64,000 nt of DNA. Source: Pardosa pseudoannulata (Eukaryota; Arthropoda; Arachnida; Araneae; Lycosidae). A program made the position numbers and the translations under genes. Below are positions 9,989-23,182 of this stretch, piece by piece. The stretch spans positions 104,100,887-104,164,886 of the forward strand of contig CM063503.1 of assembly GCA_032207245.1 (NCBI GenBank), given 5' to 3'. Position 1 is the first letter of the stretch; each line of letters begins with the position of its first letter. A model generated the notes under the pieces. It saw only the letters and a program-made list of their open reading frames with translations, had not been told where the DNA came from and did no database searches.

Positions 9989-12900
9989 TTTTGACTGTTC
10001 TTTTGTATAGAATCATCACTTGGTAAAAACTACCGGATACGTTATATGACTTATTTCTTCTGTTTAAGTTGTTCAATTGATACTTTTTATCAAAACATAA
10101 AATTTATCTAAACAAGGATCATTTAAGAAAAATTATTGAGATATAGTGGGAAAAAAATCCTACTTAATCAGTCATGGAATAACATTATTGAAAAATTGAT
10201 TAAAGTCGTAACAACTGAAAAACTGTCTAGAAGGAAAGAATGCCTCCTGGAAGCTCTGCGATGAAACTGGTGGAATAAGTATGAATCCCTCTATTCGTCA
10301 ACAATCACTGACCAAGAGGAAATTCACACACAGTAAAATCTTTTCTATTTTTTAGGAATCTGTTTAGATGTAACTATTTTTTCTTCAGGGTGGGAAAAAA
10401 TATGCATGAAGATAAAAAAGAGAGGGCTCAAATTTTTAAAGTTTAAAACACTTATACTATAATAAATAATTCATCCTGAAATTCAATTTTAAGAAAAATC
10501 TAGGAGGGTGTATGTCGGCTATTCCATTGAAACGGATGCGACACATTGAACTACTTTTTAATCACTTTTCATTAAATATAGTATTTCAAATATATATTTT
10601 TGTGAATTAGTTATAACACCTAAGGAAGAATTTTGCAAAAAAAATTTTTTTTATTATAAATATTCTGTTGCGGGTGTGACATAACTGTCATACCCGTAAC
10701 CCACGTTACAGCGAATATTTTTACTGGTCCCAACTAAACGCCTTAACCATTTATTATTTTAGTGAACTCTAGAGAAAATGAAAACCCACTTACAGTAAAT
10801 AGAAATCTCCCTTCCACATGCTTTTTTATGATTTCTCAATTTTCAAAAGGGAATTTTATCCATGTGTATATAATTGTAGCATTTGAAATAGGTGGGAATT
10901 ATAAAGACATGAAAAATGTGATTTCTTTGTATCTTCTGGCAGGCTTACTTTTATCACTTTTTTTTTTTACAACGGGATCTTTTTTAGTTCGACGCATTAG
11001 TTTTTGTTTTGTTTTGCTTTAAATGTCAAGCCAACTCAATCGCTTAAACTTAAGCATTACCATTACTAGCAACACGAGAATTAGAGGTCTTGGCCCAGGG
11101 AGTTCTGTTACTAACTCATCCTGTGAGATTGTGTTTTATTTTTGGTAACACCAGGACTAATTAGACTGGGAGCTTACGCCTTGAAGTTAATCTAAACGGC
11201 GTGACCATTCACACCTGAGAAATTCAGGAAATGCAGCGATCTATCTATACAAGCATCATTCGTCTACTACACGACTGTTTGAACATTTTGTTAGTCCTTG
11301 TGCAGTAAATACTGACCGTAGAAAGCTTAAACTATACCAAATTTTTTAATAAACTAAACATCAAGATAGAGGAAAGCAATTGCTAATACTAAACCTGTCT
11401 TAAGAATTCTTCTAATAAAGAAATGGATACATTTTTATGTAAAATATTTGGAAAACATAGTACATTACTCTTTCACTTGCCAGTTATTTTTGTTTTTTCT
11501 CTCTCTTACTCTCTCGTGATGCGGCCATTCATGGATAAAGATAAAATGTTTAACATCCTTACATAATCTAATAGAAAAAAAAAATTTCTAAGGCAGTGGA
11601 ATCGGACACTGCCTTAAGAATCCAAATACTAGATTTTTTATGCATTTATAAACATTAAATACATTATATGCTTACTTAACCTCACGGGTGCAAAAAATCT
11701 TGGACAGCTTAAATCCCGTAAAAGATAACCCAAAGGCTAATGACTTCATATACTAGATTCTTGCATCATTAGTTATAACTCTGTAGAAGTGTTACTAAGT
11801 TCTCGCGTTGTGGAATAAATTATTAAAAATTAGATGTTATCTAATCAATAAAGGAAACAGCCTGCAATATTTCTGCATTAATGTGAAGCATACTTCTTCC
11901 AACTCTGAGCGTGCTTGGACACAGCAGTATTATATTGCTAGCCTTTTCAAGCAGGTGGTTCACGTCTTACCATACTCACCATCAACAATGACCGCTGACT
12001 TAATAATACGATACTGGGAAGATCTTAACGCCCACGTTTAAAGCCTGGATTTCGAGACTTGAGAAATCTGATTCTAGATAAGATTTTTTCTTCTCTATTT
12101 TATATATTTTTTTTTACTTCTACCCTTTCATTTCACTCACGATCACTTTGCAGCTGCGTAAAAGATAGTTCTATTTAACTTGGATTCTTCCTAGTAGATG
12201 TTACAAGAACTTACACAATCTATAAAATAAATTTAAACTATGAACTTAATCTAACGTAATTTGTTACTCCAAAAAGTTTAGAAATAAAAAACAATTCTTT
12301 GTTTGTTACAAGAACAATTCACGCTATGATTAAATTAATTTAGTGATTGCTAGGAATAATGTCAGTTAAAAAAAGTGATTAACATTAATTAATATTATAG
12401 TGAATAACTAATCAAACTGAAACTTAAGTTTTCTCAGGACATTCACTGTTTGGAACTAGGTTATAAACAATTTTTCATCAAAAATCAAATCAATTTAAAA
12501 GCGATTTATTTCCAAGGAAACAATGCTGCAATTGGTACACCACTCTTCCTACTTACAAAATTTTTACTTATCCTAGCTACAGGACTTTTATGGTTTTATT
12601 GGTATTACTTTCATAATAATTTATAATTTTTTTTTAATCTGTTGCGATTCTTAGAGCAGGGATGGACAAACTTCGGCACACCTTAAAATATTTTCATATA
12701 AAATAAATTGCTACAAGAAAAAATATCTAAAATTCAAATATAGTACTAATAATTTTGCAATCTGGTATACATAAATGGTGGTTTCATTTTTAATTTGAAA
12801 CCATAGAGATTTTGAATCACTTCTTAATATTAGTACATCGGGTTTGGAAATTTTAAAAATGCAATTTACGGTTTCATTTATCACATTAATGTTTGTATTC

Positions 12901-14979
12901 CAACATCTGTGTAATGTTTTGCAATAAATTACACTGGTTCACCAAATTTGTTTCCTTTTGTTGTTTTGGCCCAATCCCAAAATAATTTGTCCCTCATTGT
13001 GTTAGAGGAAAGTCAGTCGGTTTGGAGCAATCAATTAATTCTTTTGCTACAAGAGGGCCGATTACTAAGGATGTGATGTTCATTTTAATTCTGTCCAATT
13101 TCATTCTCTAGCTAAATTCTTTCACTTCCATCCTCTGTCCGGCACGACTAACACTGCGATTTCGAAAAGCTACGATCAACCGCATTAGTAGTAGAGCTTG
13201 AAATCTAAGAACTCCAAAGCCGAAAGGGCTACCAATTTTGCAATTATCCTATTCGATAAAGAAATTTTCAAGAACAGAAAAAAGCCATTACCAACTGCCA
13301 GAAAGTCTTTACCCGTGATAAAATTGTTTGAAACAAAGAATATTACTAAAAAAAAAAGAAAAAAAAAGAAAAAAAAAGAAACAAAGAAAATTTTTAGTTT
13401 TTAATTTTTAGAAAAGAGGTTTTTGTGCAAATATAATGTTACATTGACAGGCACATGTTAAAAAGGTATTTGCAGCAAAGAGCTGTTCCGGGGCTGTAAA
13501 CTGCTTTCACATTTTTAACATTTATGCACCACTTAACTTGGTTCTTTAGTTTATTTTCCACCCAAGCAAACCGCTTCGCACACGAAACTATAAAAATTAA
13601 TAAAAATGTATTTTAGAATACACGCGTCAGGTTTAAATTAAAATAAATTACCTTTTTGGGGGAAAAAAAAGAGCGAAATTGGGCTAAAATAAAGCTTTAG
13701 AAAAACAGATAAAATGGCAATTTACATCTAAACGTTAACGTTAGTGGAATTTTTCAATTAACTTCAGAAAATGATAGAAAAAAATGTCAGAAATAGCAAA
13801 ATACAACTTCCGAGACAAATGAGGGATTTATTTTCAAAACATATAGTTTTTCATTATAGCTTTTCTTTTAAACTGACCCACTTCTCGATAGCTATTCCAA
13901 AATTAAAATTTTTTCTCTTTCCGTACCTTCCACTTTAATCACCCGGATGTAGTTAACGTGGAAAAATTTCATTAGATTTTTAATATCAGATTTAATGAAG
14001 TTTTTATTCTCAATTTAGGAGCATTTCCATTGCAAAACAAACATTACAAGAAATTCTGAAGACATTTTGTCCTAAGTGGTTACACATTCTTCGACATTTT
14101 AACATTTTCTTTCGCAATTTGCGAAATATACGATTGTGTCTTTACATAAATATCATTCAAGACTTAAAATCGTCATTATAACAGCTCTTATTTGATTCAT
14201 CTCAAATGCAAGCTCTTTATTAAAAAATGTTCCATATTAAAAAATATATTTGATTTCATTATTTCAAATAGTATATTAAAAATAGAAAATAAATAAAATA
14301 GGAAAAAAAAACTTACTTGAAAGATAACTTTGAAAAAATATGTATATTAGAAACTTAATTATAACAAATTGAAGTAGAATAATTGTAAGCTAAAAATATA
14401 AATCTGACATTTTAAACTTTGAAAAAAAATAGCAACTATGCTAATAAAGTCAAACGTATTCCTCTTACTAGGATAACTGAGATTCCCAGAACAAAAATGA
14501 TAATTTGTTTCTATTTGATATAAAAATTTAGTTTCTAATACATAAATTCCAAAAGTTCTTTTGCGGGTAAATGTGTTTCTATTTTTTCACTTATATATCG
14601 TACTTTTTTTAAAGCATTGCTTTCTATAACAGAGCTAGTTTTCTTTTTTATAATGCAACTGTTATTAATACTATACGAAATTTTATTCTGAACAGAAAAT
14701 TTTATTTCATTTGAATCAAAAATAGGCTGTCATAATGCCGACTTTTCAGCCCGAAATATGCAATGTCCCCTTCAACCAGGATATCTGTACATGTAGCTCC
14801 GATCTGTTTTCTGTAGAAATGTTATTTGGGTGGCTCCCCCCCTCCCCAGTCTCTTTTTAAACATTAAAATTGTTTATAATATTAAAAATCAGTAAACACA
14901 AGTGACTTTTCAATTGCACATTGAACATTTATATGGAAGAAGAATTTCTCTTGAATTACTATTATCAGATAAATATAGG
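9989..14979. other. AT-rich sequence with two hairpins and old repeat debris
   Basis: 10658-10720 is an imperfect inverted repeat around CGGGTGTGACA/TGTCATACCCG. 11586-11620 is a second hairpin with AAGGCAGTG/CACTGCCTT arms. 11130-11270 holds a very degraded SINE-A. CAGGGATGGACAAAC at 12658 looks like a lone hAT end. 13350-13385 is A-rich. No supported coding sequence. Confidence 0.5.
11130..11270 (-). mobile_element. Very degenerate SINE-A
   Basis: GGACTAATTAGACTGGGAGC, then CGCCTTGAAGTTAATC and GCAGCGATCTATC, follow SINE-A order with many substitutions. Confidence 0.4.
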
Positions 14980-15747
14980 CAGGGTATCTGCCAAAATAAA
15001 ATTTTTCAAATCCATGACTTTTCATGACTTTCCCTGATTTAGCGGATCATTTTCCATGACTTTAAAAAGCTTTCGTTAAAGTATATATAAATAAAACTTC
15101 TGATGTACATACAAATAAAATATATGCTTTTAAAGAAATTACAGGAATTTTATAAAAAAAAAACTATAAACTTACTTTAATAAACTCACATACGTAAAAA
15201 TAAATTGTTGTATCTACATACCTAAGTTTAATCATATAGCAATTTTTCAATCAAAATTCAGGGTACTTTGGTATTATCCAGGTGACCATGAATAATAGCT
15301 AAATGTAACCATATAATGTTTATATACAATATCCCTAGAGATACTTATATTTTGTGCAAAAATCTTAATTTTTATTAAAATATAATTATTATATTGATAA
15401 AATTTTAATCTACAATTTAAGAAAAAAGCAAAATAATATACATTTACCCACCCATTAAGCTTTCTTGCTTTGAATTTCCTTGGTGAACAAATTTTACTTG
15501 GCAATATGGTTAATAAGATAATACATAAATACCAAACTCGGTCACTTCAGCAAAATGACAAGTAAAAATAGAATTAAACAATTCAATGCATTTTTATTTA
15601 ATCGGTAGTTTAGTGGATCCATGACTTTCCATGACTTTTACTCATTTTACTTGAAAAATCAAGACTTTCCAAGACAAAATTAATCCATTGTCTAAATCCA
15701 TGATTTTCCATGACTTTCCCTGACTTTCCAGGTGCGCGGAAACCATG
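14980..15747. mobile_element. M1 hAT-type MITE with CATGACTTTCC repeats
   Basis: The left end is CAGGGTATCTGCC and the right end GCGCGGAAACCATG, giving weak inverted repeats of the hAT kind. Both subterminal zones are packed with CCATGACTTTCC-like units in the same orientation. This is the style of a widespread group of hAT MITEs with CAGGGTTCCC-type ends. The interior is AT-rich and non-coding. It abuts the element at 15757. Confidence 0.6.
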
Positions 15748-15756
15748 TATAGGTCT

Positions 15757-16584
15757 CAGGGTTGGCTTCATTTGCCCAACCCGAAAAAACCCGGGAGGGT
15801 TTTTTCAAAATTGGGTTCTCAAAATCTTTATTTAAAATTCCACATATTTAACTAATAATAAATATATTGAATTAAATTAATATATATTATATATTTCATC
15901 TTTGACAATGATCCTAGAATTTTTTTTTTTTAATTTGAGGGGTCTAAACTGCTAGAAAAAATAAAAACTTAACTTTTCAGGGAAAAATTGTTATCTGTAT
16001 AACAAATATAATAAAATCTAACTTAAAGTTAATAAGTAAGAATGTATAATGAAAAAAATAAGAATATTGAAGTATTATATGTGATAAAATTAATCGAAAA
16101 ATGGACAAGAAAAATTGGGTAAAAAATACGAATAACAACTGCAAATAATAAATATGGGGATCATATATAACTTCTATTAAGCACAATACTGCTAATAAAT
16201 ATAGAGCAATAATTTAATACATTTTTATTGATAAGAAAAAACTTCAAATGCAACTATTTCAAAGCCAACTTTTAGTATAAAATAATCGCCATTCAAAACT
16301 AGTTTTTTGGTGTTAGAAAAACTTTATAATATGAAAAAAATTTATTTTAAGATTTCAAAATTTCTTTTAATTTAGACAAAAATTTCTTCTGCATAATTTA
16401 AAATTTTTAATTTTAAAAAGTGATTAACATTTTACATTTATTTTAATCATACAATTAATTATATATCCTGTCCTCTTACATAACAAAAAACCTGAATAGT
16501 TTTCAAATCCCCAAAAGAGCATCGAAAACCCTTTAAAGTATAGAAAAAACCCTGATAAAACCGGAAAAAAGCCCCAAAACCCTG

Positions 16585-16622
<38 letters not shown>

Positions 16623-16641
16623 CGGGTTTTTGCCAACCCTG
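15757..16641. mobile_element. 885-bp hAT element with CAGGGTTGGC ends
   Basis: The ends are CAGGGTTGGC and its complement GCCAACCCTG. Flanking octamers ATAGGTCT (15749-15756) and ATACGTCT (16642-16649) differ at one base, a good hAT duplication. Subterminal AACCCGGG and CCCCGGGTT blocks also pair. The interior has no transposase frame. A run of 34 A lies near the right end. Confidence 0.8.
16585..16618 (+). repeat. Poly-A tract, 34 bp
   Basis: Uninterrupted A run inside the right subterminal part of the 15757-16641 element. It produces spurious poly-Phe frames on the minus strand. Confidence 0.95.
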
Positions 16642-16649
16642 ATACGTCT

Positions 16650-18785
16650 TTTAGGAAAATTACGAAATACATATTCCAAATACATTTTATCAATAGAAGA
16701 TGAGAATCTTGGAAACATTTTGTAATTTGTTTTCAATAGAGCGAGTTCATATTTAATATACTATTAGTAGGATGCCATACTCGAAAAGGTTAAACAGTAT
16801 TAGGTCCAGTCATTAACCGTCATACTTATGGTGTAATAGTTGAATTTATTTCTGAGAAAACGTCTGTTTTGGGGGTAACATACTATTCTAGCACCATGAG
16901 CCCCAATCCAAAATTTATAAAATTGTCTACATCAAAAATACGACATTTTTGTTTGGGGAGCGGAGCCTTATGGGGTTTAAAACGTAACCCACATAAATCG
17001 CTGAATAATAGATTTTTTTCTTAATCGTTTATCGGTCCTTTTGCAAATTATGCAGTGGTACTTCAAGCAGTGTCGTTAACCCTTCTGGAATGAAAAATGT
17101 AGACTAACATTGCTTCGCACACCCAGCAACTATTTATTTCGTACCATGTATTACATAACCGTTACATTAAAAAAAAAGTTTTTTTTTTCTCCTTAACTAA
17201 TTTTACTCGATTCTTTAGTCGTAAAAACATTAGCTCGAAAAAAGTGACCAAAATAGATTTTTCTCATTTACTTTCAAAATGTGTACAAACCAATTATGAT
17301 TAAATGCAAGTGGGCAAAAACACTTTGCCTAGTACAACAGTGTTATACCTTTAAACAACAATAAATAAATTAAAGAGCTATTTACTTTAGTTATTTTCGG
17401 AAAGGCACGAGAGATGGACTGATAAAGACTGAAAAACACAAATTAATCAACTTGCTCAAGAGCTCGCTATGTTTAGAAGGCAGCATTATTAAAAGGTGAA
17501 GCTTTTATGCCAGTTACAAACCGCTGACCATTAGCGAAAAATATCACGTCCATCATACATTGGATAAATGATATATATCGCCCCCCCTTCCCGAAATACA
17601 ACAGAAAAAAACCCTAAGATTAACGCTTTGATACGCGCGACGCGCAAACTTAAAAGAAAATTATGCAAATTCCAATACTGATATTGATGATACGGGTAAC
17701 GTAATTACCTGTTACCTTCCAATGAAAAATCACTAAAGATGATCAACCTTTGGAATAACCAACTCACTGGTGGATCTAAGAAGAAATATTAGAGGCAGAT
17801 ACTATATGAAAAATAATAAATATGAATTCATGGATGCAGGAATAGAACATGAATTTATAACTTACATAATGTATATTGAATTATTATAACGCACGTGCAG
17901 GGTTCACTTGCGAGCTCTACCGCAATGTCTTATGCAAACAAATATTCGTTCTGTCGGTAAATGGGCGTCAAGCATTACAGAATTAGTAACTCATCCATAT
18001 GTACAACATAATTATAGAGCAACACATGTTACCAAACAGAAATATCATAAATTATAAATATTTCAATTTAAGAAAAGTTGAAAGGAGAGCTGATAACTCA
18101 GCACATTAGGCTAGGCAAAAGAGACACTTAAATTGTTCTCTAGGATTAAGCTCGCAATTTGCAACTGTAACATCTTATCAGATGCATTAATTCTTAAACG
18201 TAAATAAGAAAGATTTTGTAATAAAAACGCCTAGATTTACAGCAAGAGACAAAAATTTTAAATTCTACATCTTTTTTAAACAACATCTGACCTTCTACTA
18301 GAGCTAGAAAAGCAATAAATTATTTCCTTACACCGTGAGTTAATTTAGTTGACAAGTTTTTTACCTGTTGTTTTTCCTCTGGATTTTTAATTTTTGTTTT
18401 TATTTACTACAGCGTATCTCTTAACTCAGTCTATCAGGTAGGTCCAATGGAACTTTTTTAAACTTTTATTAAGTATATTATATTACTCTCGAGGATAATG
18501 AAGGAATCTTATTACTCTTTTGAAAAATATTCATTCTTTTCAGTAAATCCTTTTATTTTCTTATAGAATCCCACAAAATATTTAAGATTCAATTTTAATA
18601 AATATTTCCAGTTTGGTTTATTGAACCTAAAGGTTGTTGACGGAAGATGAAATAGTATTTATTTACGTTCCTTTCCATTCATTCGACGGCGGCAATATCT
18701 AACAAAAGTGTGACTTGAGTAAATTTAATTCTTTCGCTTACGCGCTTTTTGTCTCCCAGTTCAGCTGGCAAGACAAAAAATATAT
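16650..18785. other. Non-coding sequence, nothing recognised
   Basis: TTAACCCTTCTGG at about 17089 resembles a TTAA-element end but has no partner. GATACGGGTAACGTAATTAC near 17690 is a short palindrome-like stretch. No coding signal. Confidence 0.45.
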
Positions 18786-19115
18786 TTATGCCAAACGCGG
18801 CTGCTTAACCGTTACTCATTTAGCACCAGTATGGAGCACGTGGAGCTAAAGAAATGCTACGGACTCAAATGAGTAACATTGCCCATGTTGGGCCCTAGTA
18901 ATTTAGAAGCAGGAACACCAAGCAGAAGAGGCATGGCTTGCATGTCCAGAGGTATCGTTTGGGAACTTGGAGAATATTGAGATTACGAACCTATTTTATG
19001 TGGCTCAGCCGCCATTGATGAATACGTTGATCTTTGACCCATTCGAGCTTCAAACTAGCAGCCCTCCGGTCATGCGATCGATGCCTTTGCCGACTACGCT
19101 ACCGCTGATATCGCA
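18786..19115 (-). mobile_element. SINE-B copy (tRNA-Met-like head)
   Basis: Read on the minus strand, a tRNA-like head covers about 19050-19110: GCGGTAGCGTAGTCGG as D-arm/box A, then CGCATGACC with CAT in the anticodon position, then AGTTTGAAGCTCG. The body is shared with copies at 48852 and 57335 (for example CAAACGATACC and CTGCTTCTAAATTA). The 3' part ending at TTATGCCAAACG matches the 57335 copy. Non-coding; frames inside are broken. Confidence 0.65.
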
Positions 19116-19699
19116 TCGCTTCCACCGTATCACATTTGATACAGGTAAAGTTTTATTTTCGGAACGTACCGCTATACTAATAGCGTGCTTTACAAGTCAT
19201 TGATAATAACCCAAGTACTAGGAAGTCACGTTATAGGTCTACAAATTAACAAATACACTGGACTTGTAAGTATTTTTTTTCAATCCGTAATCTATGAGAA
19301 ATGTTGGCTACCAGACAAAAAAAACGAAGCCTTGTTAAATATGATATACAGGGACAGAGAAGGTCAAAGACCAATAATAATTTTCGAAAATTCAAGAATA
19401 GCAGCAAGATGACGGTTAAATATATAAGGTGTCTTTTTTAATGTCCGAGTCCAAGGGTTCAAATTTCGCGTTTTCTATTTTCCTATGTTATTTGGTCCAG
19501 ATGGGAAAGCTATAGTCTCCGTCTCTCTTTGCCATTATATTCCGTATTATTCTGCGCTGAACATGTTTATGTTTATGTGAAAAGATTTTCGTAGTTTGCT
19601 ATTGAAGATGTGATTTTAACACTTTTATAAAGCGGAAAATGTCAAGTAGAACCCCCCCCCCTCATCCGAAAATAATTCATTTTAGCCTGTTAAGAGATT

Positions 19700-19822
19700 T
19701 GAAGAAAGGGGTTTTACTGCTTAGAGCCAATTTTGAACATCTACGAACATCTGAAACGAGATTCGAATTAAACAGACTCTGCCATCGAAAGGCTATCATC
19801 TCGGCCATCGTCCAGTGCAATG
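19700..19822 (-). mobile_element. Degenerate SINE-A
   Basis: ACTGCTTAGAGCCAATTTTG, CTACGAACATC and GAGATTCGAATTAAAC follow the SINE-A order, ending at a diverged CTCGGCCATCG head. It explains most of the open frame 19639-19872. Confidence 0.6.
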
Positions 19823-21087
19823 AGTGTTTCGATCCTGTAGTATTTTTAAAATTCAGTCAACCACACTGTTAAACAAATTTATTATAAAACTGCATTAAAC
19901 CTTAAACAACATGCTTCTTGTAGGTCATCATACATACAAGTGTTGCCAATCTCTCTTTCTACAAATCTCCTACATAGTATGTTGCCAATACATAATAAAA
20001 AATGGATACATTTTAAATATACAACAGACCCTTTATGCATAAAACTTATTTTCCTTCGGAATTTATAATTTTCAAACAATATTTTACAAAGGCTTCTAGA
20101 TTACGCAGTCTTTCAAAAAGCTCAAAATAATGCTCAACTCTTAAAGCAAAGGGAAAAATTAGTGATCGAGGGCAAAAAGAGTCCATCGATTGAAAACACT
20201 ATGGTCAATGTTTTTGCTATCAGTTTTTTCTATTTTAACTAATACGTAATTTTTAAAAGACTATTCCAAACTTCTAAAAATATCCTCATAAACAGTAAGG
20301 CTTGAACATATAGGTTCCGACTCCTAAAAATCCTTGCTGTGACTAATCAACTAGCTGCTAAACAAACCAATCGAAAAACTAAACATTTTCAAGTTTTTCT
20401 CACGTTTTCCACAAAAGTGAACTTTTGATGCCTTAAAGCCATTCAGGGTGGTAATTAACACTATTAGCGAAACAAAAGCTTATAAAATCCTTTTTAAAAT
20501 CCTTTTAGGTCAAAATTATTCAATGCTAAAAATGTTAAATTTAAATATTCAAGAGATAAAAGCAGCATCTTATCTGTTAAATGCTAGGAAAAGTAATGAA
20601 AAAGTGTTCATATAGCACGAAATATGGTTTAATAAGTAATATTCATGAAGTCCTAATATACAGTAAAAAGATTTTCAAAATAGAAGTAATATTTTTAAGC
20701 TACATGAGATCCAAATATTGAAAATCCTTTACTGTATATTAAAATTAGACGTTTATTCATTCAGCGAAATAAAATTTTGTTTCACGTTTGATATATCCCA
20801 ATAAAAGTTTTATTTTGAATTAATTTTAATTAAGACAGAAAGAGCTATGATTGCATATTTAAAAGCAAATTTTTTCCGATTGGAAGTTTTAATTTATTTT
20901 TCTTTAAATCCAGATTTTTTTTTAATAACAGTTCAGCATGATCTTAATACTAGTCAGAGAGAGTCTGGCGAAGATTACTAAAAATCTGACTCGCTAACAT
21001 TCAGAAATACTACAAATTTATTTAAGATTCATGGATGATTCGATAATGCAACTTGCACTTTCTCCCTTCTGCTATTTCAATACGCTT
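19823..21087. other. AT-rich sequence, nothing recognised
   Basis: No coding signal or repeat assigned on either strand. Confidence 0.45.
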
Positions 21088-21091
21088 TTAG

Positions 21092-21326
21092 CCCTTTGAG
21101 GACGGGCACATCATATATGCAAAGTCTTTCAAATTGATTCAAAACGAGTATATAATTAAGTATATTTTAAGATTGTCACTAGAAGTAGCTCTATGTCTGT
21201 TATAGGTAAACTTATTTAATAAAGATATATGTATACTATCTACAGATATCTGTCTACTATCTGTATAAGAATCATCTGGTTCAAGATAAAAGATGTTGCA
21301 TATATGATACGCCCGTCCTCAAAAGG
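21092..21326. mobile_element. 235-bp MITE T6 flanked by TTAG
   Basis: Terminal inverted repeats of about 28 bp (left CCCTTTGAGGACGGGC..., right the complement of CCTTTTGAGGACGGGC...) end in CATATATG palindromes centred 23.5 bp from each end (21112-21119 and 21299-21306). TTAG occurs on both sides (21088-21091 and 21327-21330) where piggyBac-type elements have TTAA. Non-coding. Confidence 0.85.
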
Positions 21327-21330
21327 TTAG

Positions 21331-22614
21331 TAACATGTAACTTAGTTATCCAATTTATTTTTCTACCAAAAACAAGTGTACAAAAAAAAAAACCGTTTCA
21401 TATGTCTTTATTCCTTTTTTTAGTGTCGAGCAAACTGGTAGCGTGTTTCTGCTGTAAATATTTTTACATCCCTAACATTTCTCAATTAGCAAAATAATCT
21501 AAGTCCTAAAAACATTCAATCGATAACTCTTATTCAACCCTTACAAATTTATTTAAAAAAATATCAAATCAACAGTAATCCAATGCTCTCTCTGAGTGCA
21601 TTGTGTTGTGCTTCGGATTATATAAACGGAAACCATAACACAGGGGATCCAGAGAGGAAAAACAAAGAATATTTTAAAATGAAATTGATTTACTTAACTA
21701 GAAAAAGTCATCACTATTATGATATAAAGCATATAAAAAAACTGATTTTCAATTCACTGAAAATCATGCGAAAGGTTTGCGGGCTAATTCAGAAACTAAT
21801 GCATGAACACGGTCACCAAGAAACCATGTCGAGAAGAAGAAAAAAATTAAAAAAAAAAAAAAAAATTCATTGCTATCAGGAACTGTCAATTTGAAAACAT
21901 GATCGAGCCAAAACAAACGGCTGACAATTTTACTGACAGCCGACGGATCATCGATTGTATAAACCTGTTCGGAAATATGGACGTCATATGTATTCCGTGT
22001 AGAATTCTTAACGCTTTTTTGCCGCGTCAGCATCACGCAAACAATCGACCTTCACGTATGTGACCGCTCACTTCATGTAAAGATAGGAACTCAGATATAT
22101 GCATCCACCATCATATGAATTCGTTAGGTCTTAAATTTAACCACGATCGAAATAAAAATAGAATAAAGACAAAAATATTTTTTAGCTTTGCTTTCGAATA
22201 TGGAAGGCATTCGAATGATTGCAATTTTCCGCGAACTGAATTCTTATTGCAGATAATGAGTTTTTATTCTGAACCATTGAAAACATCCGAAAATTATAGT
22301 GTTTTACTAAAATCTGATTTTGTAAACGATATCCCGCATTTAACAATTACTAATGCAAGAAAAAGGATCTAATAAAACGGGTTAAACATGGTTTAAAAGC
22401 AACAGAATAGAAATGGAACATCTCGAAATGCTCTAGAAGTTCAAATCCAGCACAATAGAATGCACAAGATAATCACTACATAATCTGCGTTATATAACAG
22501 AAAAATTTTCTAGACAGCTATTTAACCCTAACAGTGCATTGCTTAATTTTTATTAACATGAGTTAGCTATTAGCTATAATTTAAGTACTGTTTAACAAAA
22601 GGCTCTATAATCAA
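21331..22614. other. Non-coding sequence, nothing recognised
   Basis: Open frames at 21583-21894 and 22115-22372 have AT-driven composition (Lys, Asn and Ile rich) and no known domain. I do not call them genes. Confidence 0.45.
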
Positions 22615-22629
22615 GAAAGTGGATTATGG

Positions 22630-22806
22630 TTTGGTTTGGTTTGGTTAGCTACGGTCTACTGTTTTGCATACGAGAGCTAATGAGACCGGGACCTACTGCT
22701 TAAAGCCGATTCCGAACAGCTACGAACATCCATGCCATAGTGGTATTCGAACTCACGAACTCCGGTACCGACGATCAGCGCCCTAACCAATCGCCCAGCG
22801 TTTGGC
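22630..22806 (-). mobile_element. SINE-A copy with perfect 15-bp duplication
   Basis: Full-length: GGTTT-type tail at the left, interior intact, box B region TATTCGAACTC and head at the right. GAAAGTGGATTATGG is duplicated exactly at 22615-22629 and 22807-22821, the sign of LINE-driven insertion. Confidence 0.95.
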
Positions 22807-22996
22807 GAAAGTGGATTATGGAACTTTATCTAAAAAAATAATTCTGGTGAAATCTGAATATGAGGTGCGATGACGCTTAGAAACAGAAATCCCACTGTTA
22901 GTAGTAATTCGAAATGAATGTTAATCAGTAGCTCTCGGGTTTATAATGCTGACAACAAACTAGATAGTCCAAAGAGCCAAAAACGGAGGGACAGAG

Positions 22997-23171
22997 GTTG
23001 GTTTTGATCGCTGCAGTCTACTGTTCGGTACACGAGAGGGAATGAGACCTGGACCTGCTGTGTAAAACCAATACCGAAAGACTAAAAACATCCATACCGG
23101 CAGAGGAATTCAAACCCATGGAGACTCCGGTTATGAAGACCAACGTCTTACCAATTTGGGAAACGTTCGTT
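22997..23171 (-). mobile_element. SINE-A copy, diverged
   Basis: Tail TTGGTTTTG, interior ACGAGAGGGAATGAGACC and diverged head. GAGGGACAGAG (22986-22996) and GAGGGACAAAG (23172-23182) are the target duplication with one mismatch. It lies 175 bp from the previous SINE-A. Confidence 0.88.
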
Positions 23172-23182
23172 GAGGGACAAAG

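Noticed and set aside
16424..16736. Minus-strand frames with long Phe runs
   Set aside because: Produced by the 34-bp poly-A tract; no domain.
17085..17105. TTAACCCTTCTGG as a TTAA-element left end
   Set aside because: No matching right end or second TTAA-flanked repeat was found.
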